Below, piece after piece: positions 1 through 6,538 of a stretch of 9,303 nucleotides of DNA (its first letter is position 1; the number at the start of each line of letters is the position of its first letter). Made by a program: the position numbers and the translations under genes. The notes beneath the pieces are model-generated. The model was not told the origin of the DNA. It saw only the letters and a list, made by a program, of their open reading frames with translations, and made no database searches. The DNA comes from an uncultured Lachnospiraceae bacterium (GTDB lineage: Bacteria; Bacillota; Clostridia; Lachnospirales; Lachnospiraceae). The stretch is from the NCBI GenBank assembly GCA_910588565.1, contig CAJUPF010000081.1, positions 3,115 through 12,417 on the forward strand, written 5' to 3'.

Positions 1-224
1 GCCCCCGTTGCTCCCGTTACTCCGGTCGCTCCCGTTGCCCCGGTGGCCCCATCGGCTCCCGTCGCCCCGGTGGCTCCATCAGCTCCCGTCGCTCCTGTCA
101 CTCCTGTTGCTCCATCCGCTCCCGTTGCTCCAGTCGCCCCCGTTGCTCCCGTTACTCCGGTCGCTCCCGTTGCCCCGGTGGCCCCATCGGCTCCCGTCGC
201 CCCGGTGGCTCCATCAGCTCCCGT
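1..224 (-). repeat. Exact 89-bp direct repeat inside the collagen coding region
   Basis: Bases 1-89 recur at 136-224 with no mismatch that I could find, a 135-bp period equal to 45 residues or 15 Gly-X-Y triplets. The copies diverge after base 89/224. Shorter GAT/GVT/GAD units (9-bp triplet codons) fill the rest of 1-420. Identity at the nucleotide level, not only the protein level, points to a recent duplication. The first copy touches the window edge, so it may extend further left. Confidence 0.9.
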
Positions 225-1013
225 TACTCCGGTCGCTCCCGTTGCCCCGGTCGCTCCATCGGCTCCCGTCGCTCCCGTTGTCCCGGTGGCTCCTGTTACT
301 CCTGTTGCCCCATCGGCCCCGGTTGCCCCGGTGGCTCCCGTTGCTCCCGTCGCTCCTGTCGGACCAATTGCCCCATCGGCTCCCGTTGGGCCTGTTGGGC
401 CGGTCGCTCCCGTCGGGCCGTCATCACCTGGACATCCTTTCGGCCCCTGGGTTCCAATCGGGCCGGTTACACCCTGGATACCCTGCGGCCCGGTCACACC
501 TTGTGGTCCCATAGGACCTGTCGATCCCGTTGCGCCTGTTGGGCCTGGAATGCCTCTGGGTCCCTGAAGTCCGATATCTCCCTGTGGTCCAACAGGTCCG
601 GCCGGCCCCGTTGGCCCTGCCGGTCCCTGAGGCCCCACATCTCCTTTCGGCCCTTCACAACCGGGATCTCCTTTTGGCCCAATATCACCGCGGACGCCCT
701 GAATACCCTGGATACCCTGCGGCCCAGCGTAGCCTCTTGGGCCGGCATAGCCTCTTGGCCCCGTATTTCCGGTAGGTCCTATCGGACCTGTATTTCCTCT
801 TGGTCCTCTCGCTCCTGGAACACCAGGAATCCCCTGCGGCCCTATCGGCCCCTGCTCTCCTCTGTCGCCCTTTGGGCCAGGACAGCCGGTATCTCCTTTT
901 ATTCCCTGTGGTCCCACGGGTCCCTGATCCCCCTTAGGCCCTGCAGGCCCGCGTTCACAGCAGTGAGGATGGCACTGGTTCTGACAACTGCTGTATGGAT
1001 TCTTATTTTCCAT
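1..1013 (-). CDS. Collagen-like (Gly-X-Y) surface protein CLP1, probable exosporium glycoprotein; 3' end outside window
   Basis: The gene starts at ATG 1011-1013, has AAAGGA (1024-1029) as ribosome binding site, and stays open to the left edge, giving 337 visible residues and no stop. A 21-residue N-terminus carries C10, C14, C18 and C19 plus two His. From G22 an uninterrupted Gly-X-Y tract of about 105 triplets runs to the edge. Up to about residue 193 the triplets are Pro/Lys/Gln/Asp-rich (GPK, GDR, GPQ). Beyond that they are almost only GAT, GVT, GAD and GPT. Such tracts form BclA-type filaments on spores, and Thr in the Y position is a common O-glycan site. A C-terminal globular domain may lie beyond the window. 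The gene follows a glycosyltransferase and has its own candidate sigma-K promoter. Spore location is inferred from family and context; a vegetative surface protein or phage tail collagen is less likely. Confidence 0.9.
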   Translation of the reverse strand, partial: MENKNPYSSCQNQCHPHCCERGPAGPKGDQGPVGPQGIKGDTGCPGPKGDRGEQGPIGPQGIPGVPGARGPRGNTGPIGPTGNTGPRGYAGPRGYAGPQGIQGIQGVRGDIGPKGDPGCEGPKGDVGPQGPAGPTGPAGPVGPQGDIGLQGPRGIPGPTGATGSTGPMGPQGVTGPQGIQGVTGPIGTQGPKGCPGDDGPTGATGPTGPTGADGAIGPTGATGATGATGATGADGATGVTGATGTTGATGADGATGATGATGVTGADGATGATGADGATGATGATGVTGATGATGATGADGATGVTGATGADGATGATGADGATGATGATGVTGATG

Positions 1014-1039
1014 AAAAACCAAATCCTTTCTAAATTTTT

Positions 1040-1065
1040 GAAAAAATACTGTAAAGTATCTTTTC
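1040..1065 (-). promoter_or_regulatory. Stem-loop at the predicted 5' end of the CLP1 transcript
   Basis: On the minus strand an 11-bp stem (1055-1065 pairing with 1040-1050, one G-U pair) closes a 4-nt loop. It begins about 6-8 bases after the candidate sigma-K -10 element, so it would sit at the extreme 5' end of the CLP1 mRNA, where such hairpins can protect a message. Its 3' arm is U-rich, so it could instead terminate the upstream glycosyltransferase transcript. Confidence 0.5.
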
Positions 1066-1071
1066 TACAAA

Positions 1072-1098
1072 TATTTTATGTTTATGCGCAATATTTGT
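1072..1098 (-). promoter_or_regulatory. Candidate sigma-K (late mother-cell) promoter for CLP1
   Basis: Minus strand: AC at 1097-1098, a 16-bp spacer, then CATAAAATA at 1072-1080. This fits the sigma-K consensus AC-N16/17-CATANNNTA known from Bacillus and used by spore-coat and exosporium genes. It lies in the 127-bp gap between the glycosyltransferase stop and the CLP1 start. The gap is very AT-rich, so a chance match is possible. Confidence 0.55.
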
Positions 1099-1140
1099 TA
1101 CATTTTTTAGAAAAAATTCAAATCGTGTCTAAAATATGCC

Positions 1141-2217
1141 TTAGGAAATCTGCAGACTGTCAAAATATTGTTTATTATAAAGATATGCTTTTGAATAGGG
1201 CTTGCAGGCTCCCGCTCTTTCATTGTATTCTTTTGCTTTTTTCCGGTCTCCTATTTTGTCAAAACATACACATAACTGTAAAAATGGAATATAATCATAA
1301 CAGTCCGGCAGGACAAACCCTCCGGAATATTCATTTTTAGGCCTGCTCAGTGCAGTTTCATACCAATAAACAGCGACAGGATAATTCCCATGTTCCAAAA
1401 AATATTTCCCAATTTCACAGCACAATTCAGCCCTTGGCAAATCAAAGCTCATACTGCGTAAAAGAGTGCTTAATGCGGATTGTTCCCGCCCCAGTTGATA
1501 ATAGCAGCTGGCGCAGACAGAACAAGCTTCAATCTTATTTTCAATCCATCCTTCCTGTGAGAGCAGGAACTGTTCCAATACAGAAACAGCCTCCTCATAT
1601 TGTTTGTGATAGTACAACTCCCGCCCGTAGTAATATTGCTGCCGCGGCTCTAAAAGCGTTCCCTTTGCCAGCGCCTTCCGGTATATATTCAGATTCCGAT
1701 CCGGATCTCCTGCATTTATTTTTTTATGGCTAACCGCAATATCGGAATAAACAATGCTGCCGCCTGGAGGAATGACCTCATGGACTGCACCAATCCAGCG
1801 GTATTGGGCACAATTTCTAATCCATCTTTCCCTGAAATAAGAAAAAGACGGTCTGCCGGCCTCATCAAAAGACGTATTATATTTCATCATGACCATATCC
1901 ACATCCGGTGACAGCGTTTGCTTTAACTGCAAAAATTTATTTTTTTCCGCTTTTTCCAGAATATCATCGGCATCCATCCACATACAATAATCCATAGACG
2001 CTTTGGAAAACGAATAGTTTCTGGCGTCGGCAAAATCATCTTTCCATAGATACGAATATACCTTTGCCGTATAATTGGACACGATTTCTACCGTCCGATC
2101 CGCCGAACCAGTATCTACAACGATGATTTCATCTACAAGCTCTGCCACACTGTCGAGACAGCGTGCAATATGCATCTCCTCATTTTTGACGATCATGCAA
2201 AGGCTTATTGTAGGCAT
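1141..2217 (-). CDS. GT2-family glycosyltransferase with C-terminal TPR-like region
   Basis: A 358-residue protein from ATG 2215-2217, with AGGGGGA (2224-2230) as ribosome binding site. Residues 3-110 form a GT-A nucleotide-sugar domain: ISLCMIVKNEE at the start, EIIVVDTGSADRT around 30-42, and the metal/nucleotide DxD motif in WMDADD (80-85). RWIGAVHE (140-147) is typical of the SunS/WaaE-like branch of GT2. Residues about 195-340 are helical, with YY/Cys-rich hairpins resembling tetratricopeptide repeats. No signal peptide or membrane segment is seen, so it should be cytosolic. It lies between two collagen-like genes, 23 bp after CLP2. This parallels C. difficile, where the glycosyltransferase SgtA is encoded next to bclA3 and glycosylates it. 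The likely role is O-glycosylation of Thr in the neighbouring Gly-X-Thr tracts. Family is confident; substrate and sugar are inferred. Confidence 0.88.
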   Translation of the reverse strand: MPTISLCMIVKNEEMHIARCLDSVAELVDEIIVVDTGSADRTVEIVSNYTAKVYSYLWKDDFADARNYSFSKASMDYCMWMDADDILEKAEKNKFLQLKQTLSPDVDMVMMKYNTSFDEAGRPSFSYFRERWIRNCAQYRWIGAVHEVIPPGGSIVYSDIAVSHKKINAGDPDRNLNIYRKALAKGTLLEPRQQYYYGRELYYHKQYEEAVSVLEQFLLSQEGWIENKIEACSVCASCYYQLGREQSALSTLLRSMSFDLPRAELCCEIGKYFLEHGNYPVAVYWYETALSRPKNEYSGGFVLPDCYDYIPFLQLCVCFDKIGDRKKAKEYNERAGACKPYSKAYLYNKQYFDSLQIS

Positions 2218-2240
2218 ATTGATTCCCCCTATTCTTTGAA

Positions 2241-3467
2241 TTATTGCCTGCTAAGCTTTTCTATGCACAGATTCACATTGATTTTGGAAGCGCCTGCGGA
2301 AGAATCCCATGCAAAAAACAGTGTGGACGCACTGGGTATTTCGATCATAAAATATCTTGATAGTACAAGCGTTTCCTTCCTCTTTTCTGTCTCTGCATAC
2401 GCGCTATAGTCCGTTTGCATACAGCCGTTAAATATCGGCGTAAGCTTTATAAAACCACGCCTTTTCATTACTGTGGATATATAATAATAGACAGCATAGT
2501 ATCCAGGAGTCAGTAATAAAGAATAGTCATTGCAAAGGGAGATATTTTGTGTGATATCCGGTATATCCATAATAAGCGGAAGGCTGGCGCTTTCTGGCAA
2601 AATAAGTTCCTGTTCTGTAAACGACGCAAATATACTGTTTTGCGGATAGCCGGGAGGCCCAGCCGGACCACGTGCACCAAGTTCTCCTCTTGGTCCCTGT
2701 GGGCCTGTTGCGCCCTGCGGCCCTTGCGGCCCTGTGACTCCCTGCGGCCCGGTCTCTCCACGTTCCCCAGGACATCCGGGCGGTCCCGGCTCTCCTCTTG
2801 GCCCCTGCGGCCCAGGCTCTCCACGTTCCCCAGGGCGTCCGGGCGGTCCCGGCTCTCCTCTTGGCCCCTGCGGCCCAGGTTCTCCGCATTTTACGGGATT
2901 GCCCAAAGGCCACGGATTCCCGCAGCTGCCGGGACAATCTGGCGGTTCCGGCCTTCCACAGTCACTGGGACTGCCTGGCAGCCACGGCTCCCCGCAGCCA
3001 CAGGAACAATCTGGCGGCCACAGCTCCCCACAGCCACAGGAATATCCGGGCGGTTCCGGCTCCCCGCAGCCGCAGAAATATCCGGGCGGTTCCGGCTTCC
3101 CACAGCTATCGGGACATCCGGGCGGTTCCGGCTTCCCACAGCCGCCAGGACAATCTGGCGGTTCCGGCTTTCCACAGCCACAGGAACATCCAGGCGGCTC
3201 CGGTCTCCCGCAGTCATCAGGGCATTCTGATAGCCCTGGCATTTCTGCTTGCTCCATAGGATCAGGCCCACAAGCACAGGAAGGGCCACATTCCCCTGAT
3301 TCCATGGTATTTGTCCGCTGAAAAGGAGCTGATGCAGCCACATCTGCCTCAGCTCCAGTATTGGATGAAGGCCGGGCAGTGTTCGGATGATCGTTTCTGC
3401 TGAAATTACTTCCCATGCCAAACAGATTCGGCGGGTTAAACATCCAATTCAAATTAAAATTATTCAA
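2241..3467 (-). CDS. Cys-rich collagen-like protein CLP2 with jelly-roll-like C-terminal domain
   Basis: A 408-residue protein from a TTG start (3465-3467). A strong GGGAGGTGG site (3474-3482) and an in-frame TAA immediately upstream favour this start over the ATG at codon 9. Layout: an Asn/Phe-rich leader (1-50); a Cys-rich linker (60-85); nine 12-residue Cys-Pro units (86-193); 27 perfect Gly-X-Y triplets (195-275); and a C-terminal domain of about 130 residues. That domain contains SLLLTPGYYAVYYYIS (316-331) and FFAWDSS, like the trimerising TNF/C1q-type jelly roll of BclA proteins. There is no signal peptide or LPXTG anchor, which fits assembly from the mother cell onto a spore. It is first in a probable CLP2-glycosyltransferase unit. 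Few Thr occur in its triplets, so it is a poorer glycan acceptor than CLP1. Spore location is inferred. Confidence 0.9.
   Translation of the reverse strand: MNNFNLNWMFNPPNLFGMGSNFSRNDHPNTARPSSNTGAEADVAASAPFQRTNTMESGECGPSCACGPDPMEQAEMPGLSECPDDCGRPEPPGCSCGCGKPEPPDCPGGCGKPEPPGCPDSCGKPEPPGYFCGCGEPEPPGYSCGCGELWPPDCSCGCGEPWLPGSPSDCGRPEPPDCPGSCGNPWPLGNPVKCGEPGPQGPRGEPGPPGRPGERGEPGPQGPRGEPGPPGCPGERGETGPQGVTGPQGPQGATGPQGPRGELGARGPAGPPGYPQNSIFASFTEQELILPESASLPLIMDIPDITQNISLCNDYSLLLTPGYYAVYYYISTVMKRRGFIKLTPIFNGCMQTDYSAYAETEKRKETLVLSRYFMIEIPSASTLFFAWDSSAGASKINVNLCIEKLSRQ
2760..2885 (-). repeat. Two tandem 63-bp repeats in the CLP2 collagen region
   Basis: Codons 195-215 and 216-236 encode the same seven triplets (GEP GPQ GPR GEP GPP GxP GER), differing at one residue (R versus C), with very few base changes. 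This is an in-register tandem duplication of seven triplets at the start of the collagen tract, which then continues with 13 non-repeated triplets to 2643. Confidence 0.9.
2889..3212 (-). repeat. Nine tandem 36-bp units encoding Cys-Pro-rich 12-mers
   Basis: Codons 86-193 are nine consecutive 12-residue units of the form C-G-(K/E/R/N)-P-(E/W)-P-P-(G/D)-C-x-x-x, with extra Cys at unit positions 9 and 11 in many copies. A tenth Cys (C194) leads straight into the collagen triplets. The unit is four triplets long, and its Gly at position 2 is in phase with the following Gly-X-Y tract, so it reads as a degenerate, Cys-loaded collagen repeat. Confidence 0.88.
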
Positions 3468-3584
3468 TTAAAACCACCTCCCTCGTTCCGATTGGTTTAA
3501 TGTAATGATATATATCCTGCCCTATACAATCACCTCAAACGTGCATGATACAGGGACTCCCGGAGGATATACTAAATTATATGC

Positions 3585-3643
3585 ATAAAAAAAATGAAAG
3601 CGCCTGAATCTGGGCAAATAGCCAAAATTCAAACGCTTTTTCT
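3585..3643 (-). terminator. Rho-independent terminator after the sigma-factor operon
   Basis: On the minus strand a long imperfect stem pairs 3622-3643 (AAAAGCGTTTGAAT...) with 3596-3616 (...ATTCAGGCGCTTTC), with a short A/T-rich loop. It is followed by a run of eight T at 3584-3591. It begins a few bases after the stop at 3649 and separates the ECF operon from the collagen locus. Confidence 0.85.
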
Positions 3644-3648
3644 ATCAG

Positions 3649-4236
3649 CTAATTAAATGCATCCGGGCTCTCATATTTATACGGGCTTGTGCACCATCCA
3701 TTCTGATATTTAACCGTCATATACAATGTTTTTTCCCCATCAGAGACTTTCACATAGCACACATCATCCTGAAAGCGATCTGTAATCTCCATTTTCTGTT
3801 CGCCGTAATATACCCAGACAGTGCCGTCGTCCTTATACTCTACTTTTGGTGAATTTAATTCTTCCAATATTTCATGTTCTGTCAACGGGCGTTCACTTCC
3901 GTCTTCTCCAATTGCGACCCCGCCGCCATGTTCTGTCTGAACACTGTCTTCTTTCGGATAAGACAGTGTGTAAATTCCGTCTGCGTTGTATTCAAAATTT
4001 ACATTGGTCACATCTCCGTCTATCCAGAGCTGAAGCGTTCTCTGAATACCTCCGACATTTGCCGCATATGCGGCGCCGCTTCCGCCTGCCAGCAGCAGGC
4101 AGGCTGCTGCAGCTGCCATAGCTGTTCTGAATCTGCTTTTTTTGTTTTTTAACATCATCGTTTCCACCTCCAGGGAAATTTCGCCGGAGGGATGAAGCGC
4201 TGAAAATGCCTGTTTGTATTTTTCTTTATTTGTCAT
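3649..4236 (-). CDS. Single-pass membrane protein, putative anti-sigma/regulatory partner of the ECF factor
   Basis: Start chosen at ATG 4234-4236 (195 residues), preceded by GGAGGA at 4245-4250. An upstream start in the same frame would bury the N-terminus deep in the sigma gene. The N-terminus (1-36) is cytosolic, charged and partly helical. A single hydrophobic, Ala-rich segment spans 38-58 and ends in AYA-AN, which also looks like a signal-peptidase site. Residues 60-195 are exported, acidic and beta-rich, with WIDGDVTNVNFEYNADGIYTL and a possible C160-C182 pair. The 11-bp overlap with the sigma gene implies translational coupling, as in sigma/anti-sigma pairs. I see no zinc-finger (HxxxCxxC) anti-sigma motif, so the call rests on topology and context. 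Alternatively it is an exported effector of the ECF regulon. Confidence 0.7.
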   Translation of the reverse strand: MTNKEKYKQAFSALHPSGEISLEVETMMLKNKKSRFRTAMAAAAACLLLAGGSGAAYAANVGGIQRTLQLWIDGDVTNVNFEYNADGIYTLSYPKEDSVQTEHGGGVAIGEDGSERPLTEHEILEELNSPKVEYKDDGTVWVYYGEQKMEITDRFQDDVCYVKVSDGEKTLYMTVKYQNGWCTSPYKYESPDAFN

Positions 4237-4708
4237 TTTCCCATTCCTCCTGCAATTTTTCTTTGAGCAGTGCGCGTCCGCGTGAAAGCCTGACCTTGAC
4301 ATTGCTTTCTGAGAGTTTTAAAATATCCGCAATTTCATGTACGGTGTAATCTTCATAATAGAACAGATGAACCACAATGCGGTATTTCTCCGGAAGATTC
4401 ATAACCGCTTCAAACAATTCTCCCGATTCCGGTGTCTCAAATGAAAGCGTCTCCATATAATCTTCAAGAGACATCTTATTTCTCCGCCAGAATGCCCGGT
4501 TCATATTTTTGGCTTTGTTGATTGCCACCCGGATCAGCCATGCGCGTATATGCTGCTCGTTATCAAATTCCTTTTTTAATGAATAGTACTGAATGAAAGT
4601 ATCCTGCACAACATCTTCCGCATCTTCTGCATTCTTGCAGACATTAAAAGCAACTGCGTAAAGGTTGTTCTGATATATTTCAAACAGCTCCTGTACTGAT
4701 TGTCTCAT
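4226..4708 (-). CDS. ECF-family RNA polymerase sigma factor
   Basis: A 160-residue protein from ATG 4706-4708, with AAAGGAG just upstream. The length is normal for group 4 (ECF) sigma factors. Region 2 covers about 8-75, with AEDAEDVVQDTFIQYY (27-42) for core binding and -10 recognition and WLIRVAINKAKN (57-68). Region 4 covers about 96-150, with LPEKYRIVVHLFYYEDYTVHEIADILKLSESNVKVRLSRGR, the helix-turn-helix that reads the -35 element. It should direct a small stress or envelope regulon. It overlaps the downstream membrane protein by 11 bp and has an ECF-type promoter at 4748-4776, so it probably activates its own transcription. The specific ECF subgroup and signal cannot be told from the sequence. 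I see no evidence that it controls the collagen genes. Confidence 0.95.
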   Translation of the reverse strand: MRQSVQELFEIYQNNLYAVAFNVCKNAEDAEDVVQDTFIQYYSLKKEFDNEQHIRAWLIRVAINKAKNMNRAFWRRNKMSLEDYMETLSFETPESGELFEAVMNLPEKYRIVVHLFYYEDYTVHEIADILKLSESNVKVRLSRGRALLKEKLQEEWENDK

Positions 4709-4747
4709 GAGCTCTCCTTTGTTTGTTTTTAAAGGCCTTTCACTAAT

Positions 4748-4776
4748 AGTACAATCCTCACCTCAAAAAGGTTACA
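4748..4776 (-). promoter_or_regulatory. Candidate ECF-type autoregulatory promoter
   Basis: Minus strand: TGTAACC (4770-4776) followed by a T-run. TGTACT (4748-4753) lies 17 bp beyond TGTAAC. AAC in the -35 and a C/TGTA-like -10 are the hallmarks of ECF promoters. It lies 40 bp upstream of the sigma start, the expected place for an autoregulated ECF operon. Confidence 0.6.
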
Positions 4777-4836
4777 AAATCCCTGAAAAAATTTATGCCT
4801 GTCTTTTATATCCTGCTTTTCTCCGTAACAGTTCTG

Positions 4837-6504
4837 TTACTTTCTTACATATACTTTTGCCAGAATCAGCGCAATACACAGAACCAGAAAACAGACTGCA
4901 TACCGTATTGCATGCTGCTTCGCCCTGTCGGCAAAACCAGATGGAAGCTGCGGGACACTGTCCGAAAAAGCCTCCTGCGTCTGCTTATCTTCGCCGGCTT
5001 CCTGCGGGACACCTGCAAACATTTTGGAATGTCCGCCGTCGCCGCCTCCCCGGAACACGCCCATTGCATCAATATCAATTTCAGACGCATCCACAAGATG
5101 GGACGCATCCTCCTTCTGCCCTTCATCAGTAGAAGGAATTTCCCCCTGCAGCTGCCCATGGATACTCTTTGCCCGAAGCATTACTGTCTGGTAAAGCATT
5201 TCTGCTCCTGCCGTATAAGCATCATAGAAATAAAATGCAGTCGGATCTGTTTTTACCAGTTCATCAATCTGGCTGCGGATGCGTGTATATGTCTCATCAA
5301 ATTTCCCACCAAAGACATATTCCTCCACCAGCTGCTGCAGATATGCGTGATATTGTGCCTGATACTCCTCATGTTCCAGAAGGGCGTCAAAAAACTGCGT
5401 TCCCTGAAAGGGGGTATCGACAGCCGCATTTACAATATCTGACGCCCCGGACGCAGCGCCCGCAGTCATTCCCCCAAAAGCCAGATTATAATCCCAGGGC
5501 AGGATATTCAGGCAGCCGTCATATTCATAGAGATAGTAATTATGCGCCATATTTCCGGAAAGGCTGTCCAGATTGACTGAAAACGTATGCACTGCCATAT
5601 ATTTCAGAATATTATCGATATCCAGATATGTTTCCAAATCAGTTCCTTCGCTGGCATGTTTTAATGCGGCAATCACTCTTTTATGATCCGCCTGATCCGT
5701 CTTTGTCACTTCCCCTTCCCAAATGATAGAATAACTGTCCGGATCATCATCCGTATAATTCAAATCCGCACCCTGCATATTCCCAGCAGTTCCATCCGGA
5801 GGCAAAACATTGCCAGGCTCCCTGTCCGAAACCTCCACAGGCGCATCACCAGCGCCATCTGCCCTTCCTCCATCCATGCCCTCAGGCTTATAAAGTTTTC
5901 CATCCCCGGTACCGTAATTCCGAAGCAAAAAACTGTCTTCCACAGATTCCAGAGCCAGATAAACGCCCCAGTAATCTCCATTCAGAGAAATTTCCGCGTA
6001 ATTATAAAGTGATGCATCCACATCCAGATACCGGTACATATCATAGACAATGGCTTCTTTCATATTGGTTGCATCCGCAAAATTGTTATTCAAAACCAGC
6101 TTATCCAGACCGTAACAGGTCTGTCCTGCCACATAATGATCAAATTCCAGTTTCAAACTGAACCGATCCGTCGTCTCATCCATAGCAATAGAAGACAGAC
6201 TGGTATTTCCTTTCGGGCGGACAGCAACCGAATAAAATTTCTGCCCGTCTATCACAACATCACATCTATAATATTCCTCTGCCATCGCATTCAAAAGCAT
6301 TTCATCCCAATCGGATTTCTCCATCTGAATATCAATTTGCATCGGTTTTTCCGTATCAAACAATTTCGCCTCATATTCCACTGCCACCGCTTTTCCGCTC
6401 CATGCCGCCTCCAGATGTTTAGAAAAAAACATTGCCAGAAAGCAAAAAATAACCGCAGCAGCCATAATTACAGCAATCAGTTTCGATATATATTTGTTAA
6501 TCAC
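4837..6504 (-). CDS. Membrane-anchored CotH-family (spore coat H-like) protein kinase
   Basis: A 555-residue protein from GTG 6502-6504, with GAGGTGG upstream. A membrane segment spans 8-28 and a second one 532-550, so the kinase domain between them is probably extracytoplasmic and tethered at both ends. CotH hallmarks: VRPKGNTS (95-102), KLEFDHY (118-124), YGLDKLVLNNNFADATNMKEAIVYDMYR (131-158), NGDYWGVYLALESVEDSFLLRNYG (175-198), and NILPWDYNLAFGG (333-345) with the catalytic-type D337/N340. CotH proteins are atypical kinases; B. subtilis CotH phosphorylates coat proteins. An insert at about 208-260 is Gly/Asp-rich and low in complexity, as is the tail 455-525. It is the last gene of the operon, 34 bp after the DUF4956 gene. 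That context suggests an envelope role rather than a coat role, with substrate unknown. Confidence 0.88.
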   Translation of the reverse strand: MINKYISKLIAVIMAAAVIFCFLAMFFSKHLEAAWSGKAVAVEYEAKLFDTEKPMQIDIQMEKSDWDEMLLNAMAEEYYRCDVVIDGQKFYSVAVRPKGNTSLSSIAMDETTDRFSLKLEFDHYVAGQTCYGLDKLVLNNNFADATNMKEAIVYDMYRYLDVDASLYNYAEISLNGDYWGVYLALESVEDSFLLRNYGTGDGKLYKPEGMDGGRADGAGDAPVEVSDREPGNVLPPDGTAGNMQGADLNYTDDDPDSYSIIWEGEVTKTDQADHKRVIAALKHASEGTDLETYLDIDNILKYMAVHTFSVNLDSLSGNMAHNYYLYEYDGCLNILPWDYNLAFGGMTAGAASGASDIVNAAVDTPFQGTQFFDALLEHEEYQAQYHAYLQQLVEEYVFGGKFDETYTRIRSQIDELVKTDPTAFYFYDAYTAGAEMLYQTVMLRAKSIHGQLQGEIPSTDEGQKEDASHLVDASEIDIDAMGVFRGGGDGGHSKMFAGVPQEAGEDKQTQEAFSDSVPQLPSGFADRAKQHAIRYAVCFLVLCIALILAKVYVRK

Positions 6505-6538
6505 AAATCCACCTCTTTTTCCAGACAGAACCGTACTA

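Noticed and set aside
1..450. CRISPR-like regular repeats
   Set aside because: The periodicity is 9 bp and multiples, in frame with Gly-X-Y codons, with no unique spacers.
8..567. Plus-strand open frames of 168-174 residues rich in Pro, Leu, Ala and Val
   Set aside because: They are antisense shadows of the Gly-X-Y repeats; low-complexity GC-rich codons keep several frames open, and there is no ribosome binding site.
2734..3321. Plus-strand frame rich in Gly-Pro-Ser that also looks collagen-like
   Set aside because: It is the reverse complement of the CLP2 repeats. The minus frame has a strong ribosome binding site and a structured C-terminal domain, while this one has neither.
3490..3584. 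Promoter search upstream of CLP2
   Set aside because: CATATAAT at about 3579-3586 partly fits a sigma-E -10, but it overlaps the terminator's T-tract and lacks a clear -35, so I did not annotate it. The real CLP2 promoter is unresolved.
4825..4840. Perfect palindrome GTAACAGTTCTGTTAC over the CotH stop codon, considered as a terminator
   Set aside because: The minus-strand stem is followed by GGAGAAAAG, with no T-run. It may be chance or a weak pause; I see no clear terminator between the CotH gene and the sigma factor.
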